From positions 1-16,292 of the forward strand of contig DASXRU010000072.1 in assembly GCA_036506395.1 (NCBI GenBank): a DNA stretch of 16,292 nt, given 5' to 3'. A program made the position numbers and the translations under genes. Shown piece by piece: positions 7,458 to 14,075 of this stretch. Below the pieces are notes generated by a model that ran no database searches, had not been told where the DNA came from, and worked only from the letters and a program-made list of their open reading frames with translations. Source of the DNA: DASXRU01 sp036506395 (GTDB taxonomy: Bacteria; Acidobacteriota; Blastocatellia; Pyrinomonadales; Pyrinomonadaceae). Position 1 is the stretch's first letter; every line of letters begins with the position of its first letter.

Positions 7458-7556
7458 CTCCAAAGTATTTTCTCGATATCAACCTTAAGAGGTTCATCCT
7501 CCAGCGGACAGCCCTTCCACCAACGAACACTGGACCAGCGATAACGCGGGGCTTTG

Positions 7557-7675
7557 CCACAGATCAGCACAGATAAACACGGATCAGAAAACCCTTGGGA
7601 TTACCCCCCATTTAGAATAGCTGCAGTCGTAACTGATTAGACATCTTATCTGCGTGTATCCGCGTTTATCTGTGG
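7557..7675. repeat. Inverted pair of degenerate 10-bp repeat arrays
   Basis: The left arm (7557-7587) and right arm (7645-7675) are each 31 bp and match as inverted repeats at 23 of 31 positions. Within each arm the sequence is a degenerate direct repeat of period 10 with the core CRCRGAT (for example CACAGAT, CACGGAT, CGCGGAT, CGCAGAT) and three-base spacers such as CAG, AAA, ACA. The 57-bp centre holds no gene. The arms could form a long imperfect stem. From memory, very similar strings occur scattered through many environmental bacterial genomes, so this is probably a dispersed non-coding repeat. It is not a CRISPR array. Confidence 0.7.
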
Positions 7676-7714
7676 CTAATTCTCTGGAGTAAATCAGCCT
7701 CCGTATGCGCTCCG

Positions 7715-8374
7715 TCAGTCACCGAATTTGAATGAATTGAGAATCACGGGCAGCTCGCCTTTTTCACCAACGTCGTCCGGGCCTTTGACTTCGTTGCCGA
7801 TTGAGCTCGCCAGCATGATCAGCGCCGCGCCCTTTCGGCCTGTGTCCCCGGGCAGCAGAATGCAGCGCCCCCAGATGTCGACGTCGCCTTTACTCGAGTT
7901 CGCTACATGGGCCGTGAAGCGAAATTCGTAACCATCGTACGGGCCAACTTTAGTCTCGCCCTGTGAAACCTTCCGGTACTCAGGGAAGCTATGGGAGAAC
8001 TGTTCGCTTACCTGGTCGGCCAGCTTCGGCATCAATTCGCTTTGACCCGTGAAGTAGCCCACGGCGAAATTCTCGATGGTGAAGTTATCCGAGGTGCCAT
8101 TTTCGACCTTAACAAAGTTCGGGCTATCGGCTTTCCCGGCGTCCTTCCGCTTCCAGGAGCTGGGATAGTCAAACGTGAAATCGACGTAGTTGTCCGCCAG
8201 CTTACCGGTGAAGTCCGAGCGAGAGTTGGTGTAGGTAGTTGTACCGGCGGTATGGCGTGCAGGCCCCGGCGGCTGGTTGTTGTTATTGGTATTCGGCAAG
8301 CTCCCTAACGCCAGGAAAAGAAAGACGCCCAGGCCAAGGAGAGAAAGCAAATGCTTTTTAAAGTGATGCCTCAT
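7715..8374 (-). CDS. Exported PsbP/Mog1-like hypothetical protein
   Basis: 219 residues if started at the ATG at 8372-8374, which has AAGGAG five bases upstream. The N terminus is basic (MRHHFKKH), then hydrophobic (about 9-25): either a signal peptide or a membrane anchor. A low-complexity Asn/Pro linker follows, then a domain opening with YVDFTFDYPSSWKRK and containing GYEFRFTAH and the closing VILNSFKF. The FTFDYPSSW opening and overall layout resemble PsbP/Mog1/DUF1795-type domains found in many exported bacterial proteins; function is unknown. The start overlaps the 3' end of the VanZ-like gene by 17 bp, so the two are likely translationally coupled. A longer frame to 8434 would lie inside the VanZ-like gene and lacks a ribosome site. 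Confidence 0.72.
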   Translation of the reverse strand: MRHHFKKHLLSLLGLGVFLFLALGSLPNTNNNNQPPGPARHTAGTTTYTNSRSDFTGKLADNYVDFTFDYPSSWKRKDAGKADSPNFVKVENGTSDNFTIENFAVGYFTGQSELMPKLADQVSEQFSHSFPEYRKVSQGETKVGPYDGYEFRFTAHVANSSKGDVDIWGRCILLPGDTGRKGAALIMLASSIGNEVKGPDDVGEKGELPVILNSFKFGD

Positions 8375-8825
8375 TAAAACTCCTTTTGATTGTTGAGTTG
8401 ATCGAAGTAAAAAAGATTGCGAGACCGGCTGCAAATACAGAAAAGAAAAGATCTACTCGATCGAATGCGCCCGGCACGATGCCGGCCAGTTGGCCCAACT
8501 CGCTTCCTGCGCCAATGACCAGTCCGAGAGATATCCAGCCAATAGCCAGAACCGAAGAGCGCGTTCCGCCCCAGACACGCATCATGAATGCAGTCAGGGC
8601 GTAAACCCAAAGACCGTCCGGCAGGCAGTAGAGGAACCAACGGGGCAGTGAAGGTTGGGCGCCGGCAACCGCCGCGCGCAGATCGTTCAACAGCGTTCCC
8701 AGGCCAACGGCGCCGAACCATCTGAACATGAACAGATCAGGATCGCGCCAGCAGATGTAAATGAGTCCCCCGGCCAGAACTGGCAATAAGACGTGCAAAG
8801 CCAGGAAGGAGAATCTGAGTTTCAT
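8358..8825 (-). CDS. VanZ-like small integral membrane protein
   Basis: 155 residues with about four hydrophobic segments (near 5-25, 33-50, 65-82, 90-110) and a fifth near the C terminus (about 125-140). The block GSELGQLAGIVPGAFDRVDL (106-125) carries the Glu, Gln, Arg and Asp pattern seen in the VanZ-like family, whose members include the teicoplanin-resistance protein VanZ but whose biochemical role is mostly unknown. The resemblance is by motif only. The gene starts 9 bp after the aminotransferase stop, with a weak ribosome site, and its end overlaps the next start by 17 bp, so it is locked into the operon. Confidence 0.62.
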   Translation of the reverse strand: MKLRFSFLALHVLLPVLAGGLIYICWRDPDLFMFRWFGAVGLGTLLNDLRAAVAGAQPSLPRWFLYCLPDGLWVYALTAFMMRVWGGTRSSVLAIGWISLGLVIGAGSELGQLAGIVPGAFDRVDLFFSVFAAGLAIFFTSINSTIKRSFNEASL

Positions 8826-8834
8826 TCGCTCGAA

Positions 8835-10139
8835 TCAGACTGTCGCAAATCCCGCGTCCAACGCGGCAATCATCTGGTCAACGTGATCCTTTGTGGAGTG
8901 CAGCATCATGCCGGTGCGGATCACGTTTCCGTACATGCCGCCTTTTCCAATCAGCACTCCCTGGCGTCTCGTTTCCTCAAATACTTTGCCCACGGCCTGC
9001 GGCGCCGGCTCTTTCGTCTCGCGATCCTTTACGAGCTCTATGCCCTGCATCAGGCCCATGCCGCGTACATCGCCGATTACCGTGTACTTTTCCTTGAGTC
9101 CATCCAAACGCTGCCGCAGGTAACTTCCAACCTCGGCCGCATTGCGCTTCAGATCTTCTTCTTCGATAACCTGAATCACAGCCAGTGCTGCCGCCATCGA
9201 CACGGGATTGCCGCCAAAAGTCGAGAACGTCAGTCCCGGATACTTGTCCGCCACTTCTGGTGTGGCCACCGTGATGCCGACGGGCACGCCGTTGCCGAGG
9301 CCCTTTGCGGAAGTGATGATGTCGGGCTGAACGTCCCAGTGCTCGATGCCAAACCATTTACCGCCGGTGCGGCCCCAGGCGGTTTGCACTTCGTCGGCAA
9401 TGAAGAGTCCCCCATGTTTGCGTGTTATCTCGACGGCACGCTCGAAGTAGCCCGGTGGCGGAACGATGAAGCCCCCAACGCCGAGAATCGGCTCAGCCAT
9501 GAACGCGGCAATCTCGCCAGTGGTCGTAGTCATTATCAGCTCTTCAATATCGTTCGCGCAGGCCAGACCGCATTCCGGGTAAGTAAGCTTGAAAGGGCAA
9601 CGGTAACAATACGGCGCGCGCGCATGAACAAAGCCGGCCACCTGCGCCGGCAGAGGCCTCCAGGGGGCCTGGCCCATCGCCGACAGCGATGTAGCTGAGC
9701 GCCCGCTGTAGCTGTGGCGTAGGACCACGATTTCATGACGGCCGGTGGCCAGCTTGGCAGCGTGAATGGCCGTGTCATCGGCCTCAGTGCCGCTGTTGGT
9801 AAAGAATGACTTTTTCAGTTTTCCCGGCGTGATTTGATAAAGCTTTTCGGCAAGATCCGATTGGGGCTTGTTCGCGTAAAGTGTCGAAGTGTGTTGGATG
9901 GTTTTGACCTGATTGATAATCGCGGAATTAACCTTCGGATTCGCATGGCCTATGCTGACCGTCAGCACGCCGGCAAAGCAGTCCAGATACTTGTTGCCTT
10001 GATCGTCCCAAACATGGAAGCCTTCGCCACGCACCAGCGCTAATGGCTCCTGGTAATAGGTGGCCACAGCGGGGAAGAGAAACTCTTTATGTTTGCGGAC
10101 GGTTTCTGATTGGGTGGCTTTGGTTTCGGCTGTGCTCAC
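8835..10139 (-). CDS. Class III aminotransferase, probable beta-alanine (or 3-aminoisobutyrate) transaminase
   Basis: PLP enzyme of fold type I, omega-aminotransferase group (AGXT2-like/4-aminobutyrate aminotransferase family). In this locus it most likely converts beta-alanine to malonate semialdehyde, or 3-aminoisobutyrate to methylmalonate semialdehyde. Visible signatures are NSGTEADD (115-122, phosphate site), Asp249 in IADEVQTAWGR (pairs with the pyridine nitrogen) and the Schiff-base Lys279 in TSAKGLGNG. The 434 residues are full length. Unusual is a cysteine set, Cys178-x2-Cys181-x8-Cys190-x3-Cys194. The start is GTG at 10137-10139, preceded by AAGGAG with five bases of spacing; it overlaps the end of the broken hicA frame. 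The amino donor is an inference; ornithine or 4-aminobutyrate are alternatives. Confidence 0.9.
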   Translation of the reverse strand: MSTAETKATQSETVRKHKEFLFPAVATYYQEPLALVRGEGFHVWDDQGNKYLDCFAGVLTVSIGHANPKVNSAIINQVKTIQHTSTLYANKPQSDLAEKLYQITPGKLKKSFFTNSGTEADDTAIHAAKLATGRHEIVVLRHSYSGRSATSLSAMGQAPWRPLPAQVAGFVHARAPYCYRCPFKLTYPECGLACANDIEELIMTTTTGEIAAFMAEPILGVGGFIVPPPGYFERAVEITRKHGGLFIADEVQTAWGRTGGKWFGIEHWDVQPDIITSAKGLGNGVPVGITVATPEVADKYPGLTFSTFGGNPVSMAAALAVIQVIEEEDLKRNAAEVGSYLRQRLDGLKEKYTVIGDVRGMGLMQGIELVKDRETKEPAPQAVGKVFEETRRQGVLIGKGGMYGNVIRTGMMLHSTKDHVDQMIAALDAGFATV

Positions 10140-10332
10140 TGTCGCTCCTTTACATCCTTAATGCCGAGATCCTTACATATCTTCCTGGCAAGCGTATCTC
10201 TTATCTCATTGTGTCTGGGAACGGCGGACCTTTTGTTGAGCGCCGGGTTATGCCACCAGGAATGACTGCTACCTCCCGTATGAATTCGCAACCTTGAGCC
10301 CGAAGGTAGCGAATCAGCTCCGCGCGCTTCAT
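10136..10332 (-). pseudogene. hicA: Frameshifted HicA toxin gene
   Basis: Starting at ATG 10330-10332 the frame reads MKRAELIRYLRAQGCEFIRE, a clear HicA N terminus, then loses homology and stops at 10201 after 43 residues. Moving to the next frame around 10272-10274 restores the rest of the protein: GSSHSWWHNPALNKRSAVPRH followed by NEIRDTLARKICKDLGIKDVKERQ and a stop at 10136-10138. One missing G in the GGGAGG run explains everything. HicA is a small dsRBD-fold ribonuclease that cleaves mRNA; its catalytic histidine (in SSHSWW) lies after the break, so the toxin should be inactive. The start overlaps the hicB stop by ATGA, the normal coupled layout. A sequencing or assembly error in the G run is the alternative. 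Confidence 0.85.
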
Positions 10333-10541
10333 ACGGCGATCAATTCTTCTTCGTAGTCTGATCCGGCTGCATCGATTGCTTCCTTTCGATTAAACTCCAA
10401 AGCCTCCCGAAGCGTCACCTTCAGGCTTTTCAACAACTCTTCCCGGGATCGCTCCTGGCAGTTCACGCCTGTAATCTCCTCGATCCAGCCAATCCACCAA
10501 TCACCATCTTTTCTTACGACTGCTTTGTAAGTTGTATTCAT
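10329..10541 (-). CDS. hicB: HicB family antitoxin
   Basis: 70-residue protein with the partial RNase-H-like HicB fold: YKAVVRKDGDWWIGWIEEITGVN (5-27) forms the first strands, then QERSREELLKSLKVTLREALEF is the helix. It should bind and neutralise HicA. It is short, with no C-terminal DNA-binding domain, so autoregulation may need other parts. GAGGAG lies nine bases before the ATG. It overlaps hicA by four bases and starts 16 bp after a second HicB-like gene. With hicA broken, there may be little pressure to keep it, yet its frame is intact. Confidence 0.85.
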   Translation of the reverse strand: MNTTYKAVVRKDGDWWIGWIEEITGVNCQERSREELLKSLKVTLREALEFNRKEAIDAAGSDYEEELIAV

Positions 10542-10557
10542 TTAACCAATCTCCTCA

Positions 10558-10722
10558 CTATGCGAAAGCCACTTCACCCGATTCCAGATCGACCAACAAG
10601 TCTTTCAGATTTTCAAGCAGCTCATCTTTTGAATGTGCCTGGGTCGTGTAATCGGGGTATTCGTTCAAGTAACCTAAAAAGAACTCCCCGTCCTGCCAGA
10701 ATGTACACTTCAGTTTCCTCAT
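10558..10722 (-). CDS. Second, smaller HicB-like antitoxin
   Basis: A 54-residue gene with a strong AGGAGG three bases before its ATG. The protein MRKLKCTFWQDGEFFLGYLN continues with EYPDYTTQAHSKDELLENLKDL and ends VDLESGEVAFA. This is the minimal HicB pattern: a strand with an acidic turn, the G-Y-L-N-E-Y-P-D-Y motif, then a helix. Similar small HicB proteins are, as far as I recall, often the direct partners of HicA proteins with the SHSWWHNP motif found next door. It begins 12 bp after the aldehyde dehydrogenase stop, in the same direction. It is the upstream member of an unusual pair of HicB-like genes before one hicA. Confidence 0.75.
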   Translation of the reverse strand: MRKLKCTFWQDGEFFLGYLNEYPDYTTQAHSKDELLENLKDLLVDLESGEVAFA

Positions 10723-10734
10723 GGGCCTCCTTTT

Positions 10735-12213
10735 CTAATACAAATTTCCTTCACGCTTTCGGCCGGTGTAATCAACATAGACCACCTTCAGATCGGTGTA
10801 AAAATCCAGCGCGGTTGAGCCCTGCTCACGATCGCCTATGCCGGTGCCCTTGATGCCGCCAAATGGAATGTGGGCTTCACCGCCCGTGGTGGGCGAGTTA
10901 ATGTGCGTCATGCCGGTCTCGATTTCGTCAACAAATCGAAAGATGCGCGGCGCATCGTTTGTGAAAATCGAAGACGACAATCCGTAGTCGCAGTCATTCG
11001 CCACCTGCATCGCTTCATCGAAATCCTTCACCCGCAGGACTGACAGCACCGGGCCGAAGATTTCCTCCCGGGCAATGCGCATGTCGGGTGTTACATGATC
11101 GAAGACTGCGGGATGCACAAAATAGCCCTTGTCCAATCCATTGCCTGTTGCCCGCGAGCCACCACAGACTAAGGTGGCGCCATCTTCGCGGCCGATATCG
11201 ATGTAGCTCAGCACCGTCTTGAATTGGTTTTCATCAACGCTGGGACCCATCTCGGTTGCCGGATCACTGCCGGCGCCAATCTTCATGTTTTTGGCGCGCG
11301 CGGCAATGCGCTCAACAAATTCGTCAGCCACATCGTTCACTACCACCGCGCGACTGGTGGCGGTACAGCGCTGGCCGGACGATCCAAAGGCGCCTTGCGC
11401 GGTCGACTCGACCGCCAGATCAAGGTCGGCGTCCTCCAGGATGACCACAGGATTCTTGCCGCCCATTTCGCATTGCACTTTGGCGCCACGCCGCGAAACT
11501 TCTTCATACAAACGAATTCCAACCTCGTTCGAGCCGGTAAACGAGACTGCGCGAACGGCTCGATGATTGATAATCTCGTCGCCGGCCTCTGAGCCTGATC
11601 CGATTATCAGATTAAGCACACCGGGAGGAATTCCCGCCGCGGCGAACAGCTCCACGATGCGAACGGCAGTTGCGGGCGTCAGGGTCGCCGGTTTGAAGAC
11701 TACCGTGTTGCCGGCAATCAGAGCCGGCGCGATTTTCCAGACGGGAATCGCCACCGGAAAGTTCCACGGCGTCACACAGGCAACAACACCCAGCGGCTGC
11801 TTAATGGTGTACGCGAAATTCAGGGGCAGCTCCGACTGGATGGTCTCGCCATTGATGCGGCGTGACTCACCGGCGCAAAATTCCGCCACGTTGATGGAGC
11901 GTTGCAGCTCTCCGCGTGATTCGGAAATGGTTTTTCCTTCTTCGCGCGTCAGCAGTTCAGCCAGCTCTTCTTTGTGCTCGTCCATCAGGCGGGCTGCGCG
12001 GGCCACAATGCGACCTCGCGCCGGCGCGGGAGTGCTGCGCCAGGCGCGGAATGCGTCGCTGGCAGCGTCAACAGCCGCGCGAGCTTCCTCTCGCGTGGCC
12101 TGTTTGACCGTGCCCAGAACTTCGTCGGTGTTCGCCGGGTTGATGTTTTTGACGATCTTCGAAGACGAGGATTCGATCCATTTGCCGTTGATGAATTGTC
12201 GATAGTTATCCAT
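10735..12213 (-). CDS. NAD(P)-dependent aldehyde dehydrogenase, possibly acting on malonate semialdehyde
   Basis: 492-residue cytosolic aldehyde dehydrogenase. The oxyanion Asn151 (TPWNFP), general base Glu249 (CEMGGKNP) and catalytic Cys283 (GSSGQRCTATSR) are all present, as are SFTGSNEVG (224-232) for the cofactor and EEIFGPVLSV. The overall style (FINGKWIESSSS, NPANTDEVLG) resembles alpha-ketoglutarate-semialdehyde or succinate-semialdehyde dehydrogenases rather than the CoA-dependent methylmalonate-semialdehyde dehydrogenase (MmsA/IolA). In context it may oxidise (methyl)malonate semialdehyde from the transaminase, which would give the free acid. I start it at the ATG at 12211-12213 (MDNYRQFINGKW); a longer frame to 12327 would run into the divergent ligase gene. 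The ribosome site is weak. It is the first gene of the minus-strand run. Confidence 0.88.
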   Translation of the reverse strand: MDNYRQFINGKWIESSSSKIVKNINPANTDEVLGTVKQATREEARAAVDAASDAFRAWRSTPAPARGRIVARAARLMDEHKEELAELLTREEGKTISESRGELQRSINVAEFCAGESRRINGETIQSELPLNFAYTIKQPLGVVACVTPWNFPVAIPVWKIAPALIAGNTVVFKPATLTPATAVRIVELFAAAGIPPGVLNLIIGSGSEAGDEIINHRAVRAVSFTGSNEVGIRLYEEVSRRGAKVQCEMGGKNPVVILEDADLDLAVESTAQGAFGSSGQRCTATSRAVVVNDVADEFVERIAARAKNMKIGAGSDPATEMGPSVDENQFKTVLSYIDIGREDGATLVCGGSRATGNGLDKGYFVHPAVFDHVTPDMRIAREEIFGPVLSVLRVKDFDEAMQVANDCDYGLSSSIFTNDAPRIFRFVDEIETGMTHINSPTTGGEAHIPFGGIKGTGIGDREQGSTALDFYTDLKVVYVDYTGRKREGNLY

Positions 12214-12285
12214 AGAACGAAACTGAGAATGCTGGGCCGCTGGCTTGTAGAACTGAACGGCGCTTAATATATCATCGGAAACGTC
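12214..12285. promoter_or_regulatory. Divergent promoter region between aldehyde dehydrogenase and CoA ligase
   Basis: A 72-bp gap separates two outward-facing genes. An AT-rich core, TTAATATAT (12264-12272), could serve as -10 in both directions: TTGTAG (12245-12250) with a 17-bp spacer to TATATC rightward, and TGTGAC in the ligase 5' end with an 18-bp spacer to TATATT leftward. Both are weak matches. If both were used, the two transcripts would compete. No clear operator palindrome is seen. Confidence 0.3.
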
Positions 12286-13884
12286 ATGAGTCACAGGGAA
12301 CAATCGTCGGGGTCCGCCAGCACACACGGGCCTGACAACCTGCGCGATCTTCTTGAGCAGCGGGTCGCCGCGGCGCCTGAGAAACCCTTTCTCTTCAGCG
12401 AAGCAGACGGCGGACAGTTCACCTACGCTCAGTTCAACGCCGCCGTGAATGCCACGGCTCGGATGCTGGCTTCGCTGGGAGTGGCGAAGGGCGACGTCGT
12501 CAGCCTGCTAATGCCAAACAGCGCCGAGTACATCATTGCCTATTTTGCCTGCTGGAAACTGGGAGCGTTGGCCGGGCCGGTGAACTCTCTATTGAAAGCT
12601 GAAGAGATGGCATACGTCATTTCAAACTCTGAAGCGAAAGCCGTGCTGGTGCATACGGAGTTCCTGCCGGCAATCGAAAGCATTCGCAGCGGACTGCCTG
12701 CACTGAAGTCGGTGATTCCGTTCGACGACGTGTTGCACGCCACTCAGGACTTTAGTGACGAGGCGACCACCCTGGCGGCGACGCCGCTGAAAAAAGAACA
12801 TGAAGCAATCATCATCTACACTTCCGGCACTACGGGGAAACCGAAAGGCTGTCTGCTTACGCACGGGAACGTAATTGCCAACGCGCGTCAGATTAGCCAT
12901 TGGCTTGGTTTCACAGAACGCGATCGACTGTTAACCGTGATGCCCCTCTTCCACATGAACGCTGTTTCAGTAACGACCATGTCGGCGCTTTACGCCGGCG
13001 GTTCGACAGTTGTTAGTCCAAAGTTTTCCGCTTCGCGTTTCTGGAATATCATTTCTGATTACGGAGTTACATCGTTTGGCTCAGTGGCGACGATGCTTTC
13101 CATTTTGCTGAACAACTATCCGGAGGGCGTGCCGGCAGGATTGGATACCAGGCAATTGCGCTTCGCGATGTGCGGGTCCGCTCCGGTGCCGGCGGAAACG
13201 TTGAAGCGTTTCGAAGAGACGTTTCATTGCCTGGTAGTCGAAGGCTATGGCCTTTCAGAATCAACCTGCCGTTCGACTTTTAATCCACCCGATGAGCGAA
13301 GGCGTCCCGGATCGTGTGGGATGCCGATTGGGAATGAAATGAAAGTGGTGGACGATGATGACCGGGTTGTCCTTGATGGCGAACTGGGTGAGATTGTCCT
13401 TCGCGGGGAAAACGTCTTGAAGGGCTATTACCGCAATGAGGAAGCGACCGAGCAGGCGTTTCGCGGCGGCTGGTTTCACACGGGCGACATTGGATATCGC
13501 GATGCCGATGGCTTCTACTACATTGTCGATCGGAAGAGCGACATGATCATTCGGGGCGGGGAAAATATCTATCCGCGCGAGATTGATGAAGTACTTTACC
13601 GGCATCCCGCAGTTGCGGCCGCAGCAACCATCGGCGTACCCGACAAACTGTACGGAGAAGAGGTGGCGGCCTTCATCGTGCTGAAGGATGGAGTCAAGAT
13701 TACGGAAGAAGAAGTAATCGAGTACTGCCGCCGGCACCTGGCGGACTACAAATGCCCGAAGAACGTGCGTATCGTGGCGGACATTCCCAAAGGTCCCACC
13801 GGCAAGCTGCTCAAGCGTGAATTAACCCGCCAGTTCACCCCCGTCAAGCAATGTGGTGACGAACAAGGACCAGTGCAAGAGTGA
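12286..13884 (+). CDS. AMP-dependent acyl-CoA ligase (class I adenylate-forming)
   Basis: 532-residue enzyme that activates a carboxylic acid to an acyl-AMP and then a CoA thioester. Motifs in order are the phosphate loop YTSGTTGKPKG (178-188), FHMNAVS (222-228), CGSAPVP (296-302), VEGYGLSES (318-326), the ribose-binding Asp401 in HTGDIGYRDADGF, DRKSDMIIRGGENIYPREI (415-433) and the C-terminal lysine Lys507 in GPTGKLLKREL. It resembles CaiC and medium-chain fatty-acid or plant 4-coumarate-type ligases; substrate is not readable. Sitting divergent to the aldehyde dehydrogenase, it might make malonyl-CoA or methylmalonyl-CoA, which is speculation. The last 12-15 residues (after TRQFTP) look foreign because the frame runs into a gene remnant. 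Confidence 0.88.
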   Translation: MSHREQSSGSASTHGPDNLRDLLEQRVAAAPEKPFLFSEADGGQFTYAQFNAAVNATARMLASLGVAKGDVVSLLMPNSAEYIIAYFACWKLGALAGPVNSLLKAEEMAYVISNSEAKAVLVHTEFLPAIESIRSGLPALKSVIPFDDVLHATQDFSDEATTLAATPLKKEHEAIIIYTSGTTGKPKGCLLTHGNVIANARQISHWLGFTERDRLLTVMPLFHMNAVSVTTMSALYAGGSTVVSPKFSASRFWNIISDYGVTSFGSVATMLSILLNNYPEGVPAGLDTRQLRFAMCGSAPVPAETLKRFEETFHCLVVEGYGLSESTCRSTFNPPDERRRPGSCGMPIGNEMKVVDDDDRVVLDGELGEIVLRGENVLKGYYRNEEATEQAFRGGWFHTGDIGYRDADGFYYIVDRKSDMIIRGGENIYPREIDEVLYRHPAVAAAATIGVPDKLYGEEVAAFIVLKDGVKITEEEVIEYCRRHLADYKCPKNVRIVADIPKGPTGKLLKRELTRQFTPVKQCGDEQGPVQE

Positions 13885-13969
13885 CGGCTGGAAAACGCGC
13901 GTCCGGGCAAACAACACGCCATTCAAGAACCAGGCCGACTGCATCCAGTACGTGAATACCGGAAAATAG
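13853..13969 (+). pseudogene. 3' remnant of a gene with a CKxxGW / FKNQxDC motif
   Basis: In another frame across the ligase end, 38 codons up to the TAG at 13967-13969 read as VVTNKDQCKSDGWKTR followed by VRANNTPFKNQADCIQYVNTGK. The pattern Cys-Lys-x-x-Gly-Trp ... Phe-Lys-Asn-Gln-x-Asp-Cys-x-x-Tyr-Val is one I remember as the C-terminal tail of small secreted or orphan proteins in soil bacteria. Only the tail is here: the frame is closed by a TAA at 13823 and no signal peptide or body precedes it. GTG codons at 13853 and 13856 are the only possible starts and have no ribosome site. I read it as a decayed gene whose front was lost, giving the ligase its odd tail. A very small intact gene is less likely. 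Confidence 0.55.
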
Positions 13970-14009
13970 TCTCCGTTTTAATGTAAGTCCATCAGAAATG
14001 ATTGGATTG

Positions 14010-14053
14010 CATAACAAACAAAAGGGCGGGGCCGCTTAACGGGCTCGCCCTTT
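14010..14053 (-). terminator. Rho-independent terminator of the FTR1 permease gene
   Basis: AAAGGGCG (14021-14028) pairs exactly with CGCCCTTT (14046-14053) around a GC-rich loop that can extend the stem. On the minus strand the hairpin is followed by TTTTGTTTGT, a good T tract, 23 bp after the permease stop. On the plus strand the trailing sequence is not T-rich, so it serves mainly the permease. Confidence 0.75.
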
Positions 14054-14075
14054 CCTGTGCCAAAATTCTTCTGGC

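Larger units (their letters stand above)
7323..7714. other. Non-coding gap between the PsbP-like gene and dihydropyrimidinase
   Basis: A 392-bp stretch without a credible gene. It contains the hairpin cluster (7384-7457), a unique-looking segment (about 7460-7550), a minor GGC-TTT-GCC hairpin (7550-7558) and the inverted decamer arrays (7557-7675). Any promoter for the downstream half of the locus should lie here, but I could not pick out a convincing -35/-10 pair. Its make-up of repeats suggests it gathered inserted repetitive elements. Confidence 0.6.

Noticed and set aside
7323..7463. Upstream extension of dihydropyrimidinase by 47 residues
   Set aside because: The extension is encoded by hairpin repeats, has no family counterpart, and a strong GGGAG precedes the internal ATG at 7322.
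7557..7675. CRISPR array
   Set aside because: The repeats are 10 bp and degenerate with 3-bp spacers and turn around in the middle; no spacer-length unique segments and no cas genes.
8793..9698. 301-codon plus-strand frame opposite the aminotransferase
   Set aside because: Shadow frame with many His/Arg residues and no domain; the minus-strand enzyme has all catalytic motifs.
10560..10853. 97-codon plus-strand frame across the small HicB-like gene
   Set aside because: No domain and no ribosome site; the minus-strand 54-residue gene has a strong Shine-Dalgarno sequence and a clear HicB pattern.
11567..12205. 212-codon plus-strand frame opposite the aldehyde dehydrogenase
   Set aside because: Shadow frame; the aldehyde dehydrogenase is complete on the minus strand.
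12214..12327. Longer N terminus for the aldehyde dehydrogenase
   Set aside because: It would overlap the divergent ligase start, and the family begins at the FINGKW region just after the ATG at 12213.
14010..14053. Terminator for the plus-strand ligase
   Set aside because: The hairpin is not followed by a T run on the plus strand; the T tract lies on the minus-strand side, after the FTR1 gene.
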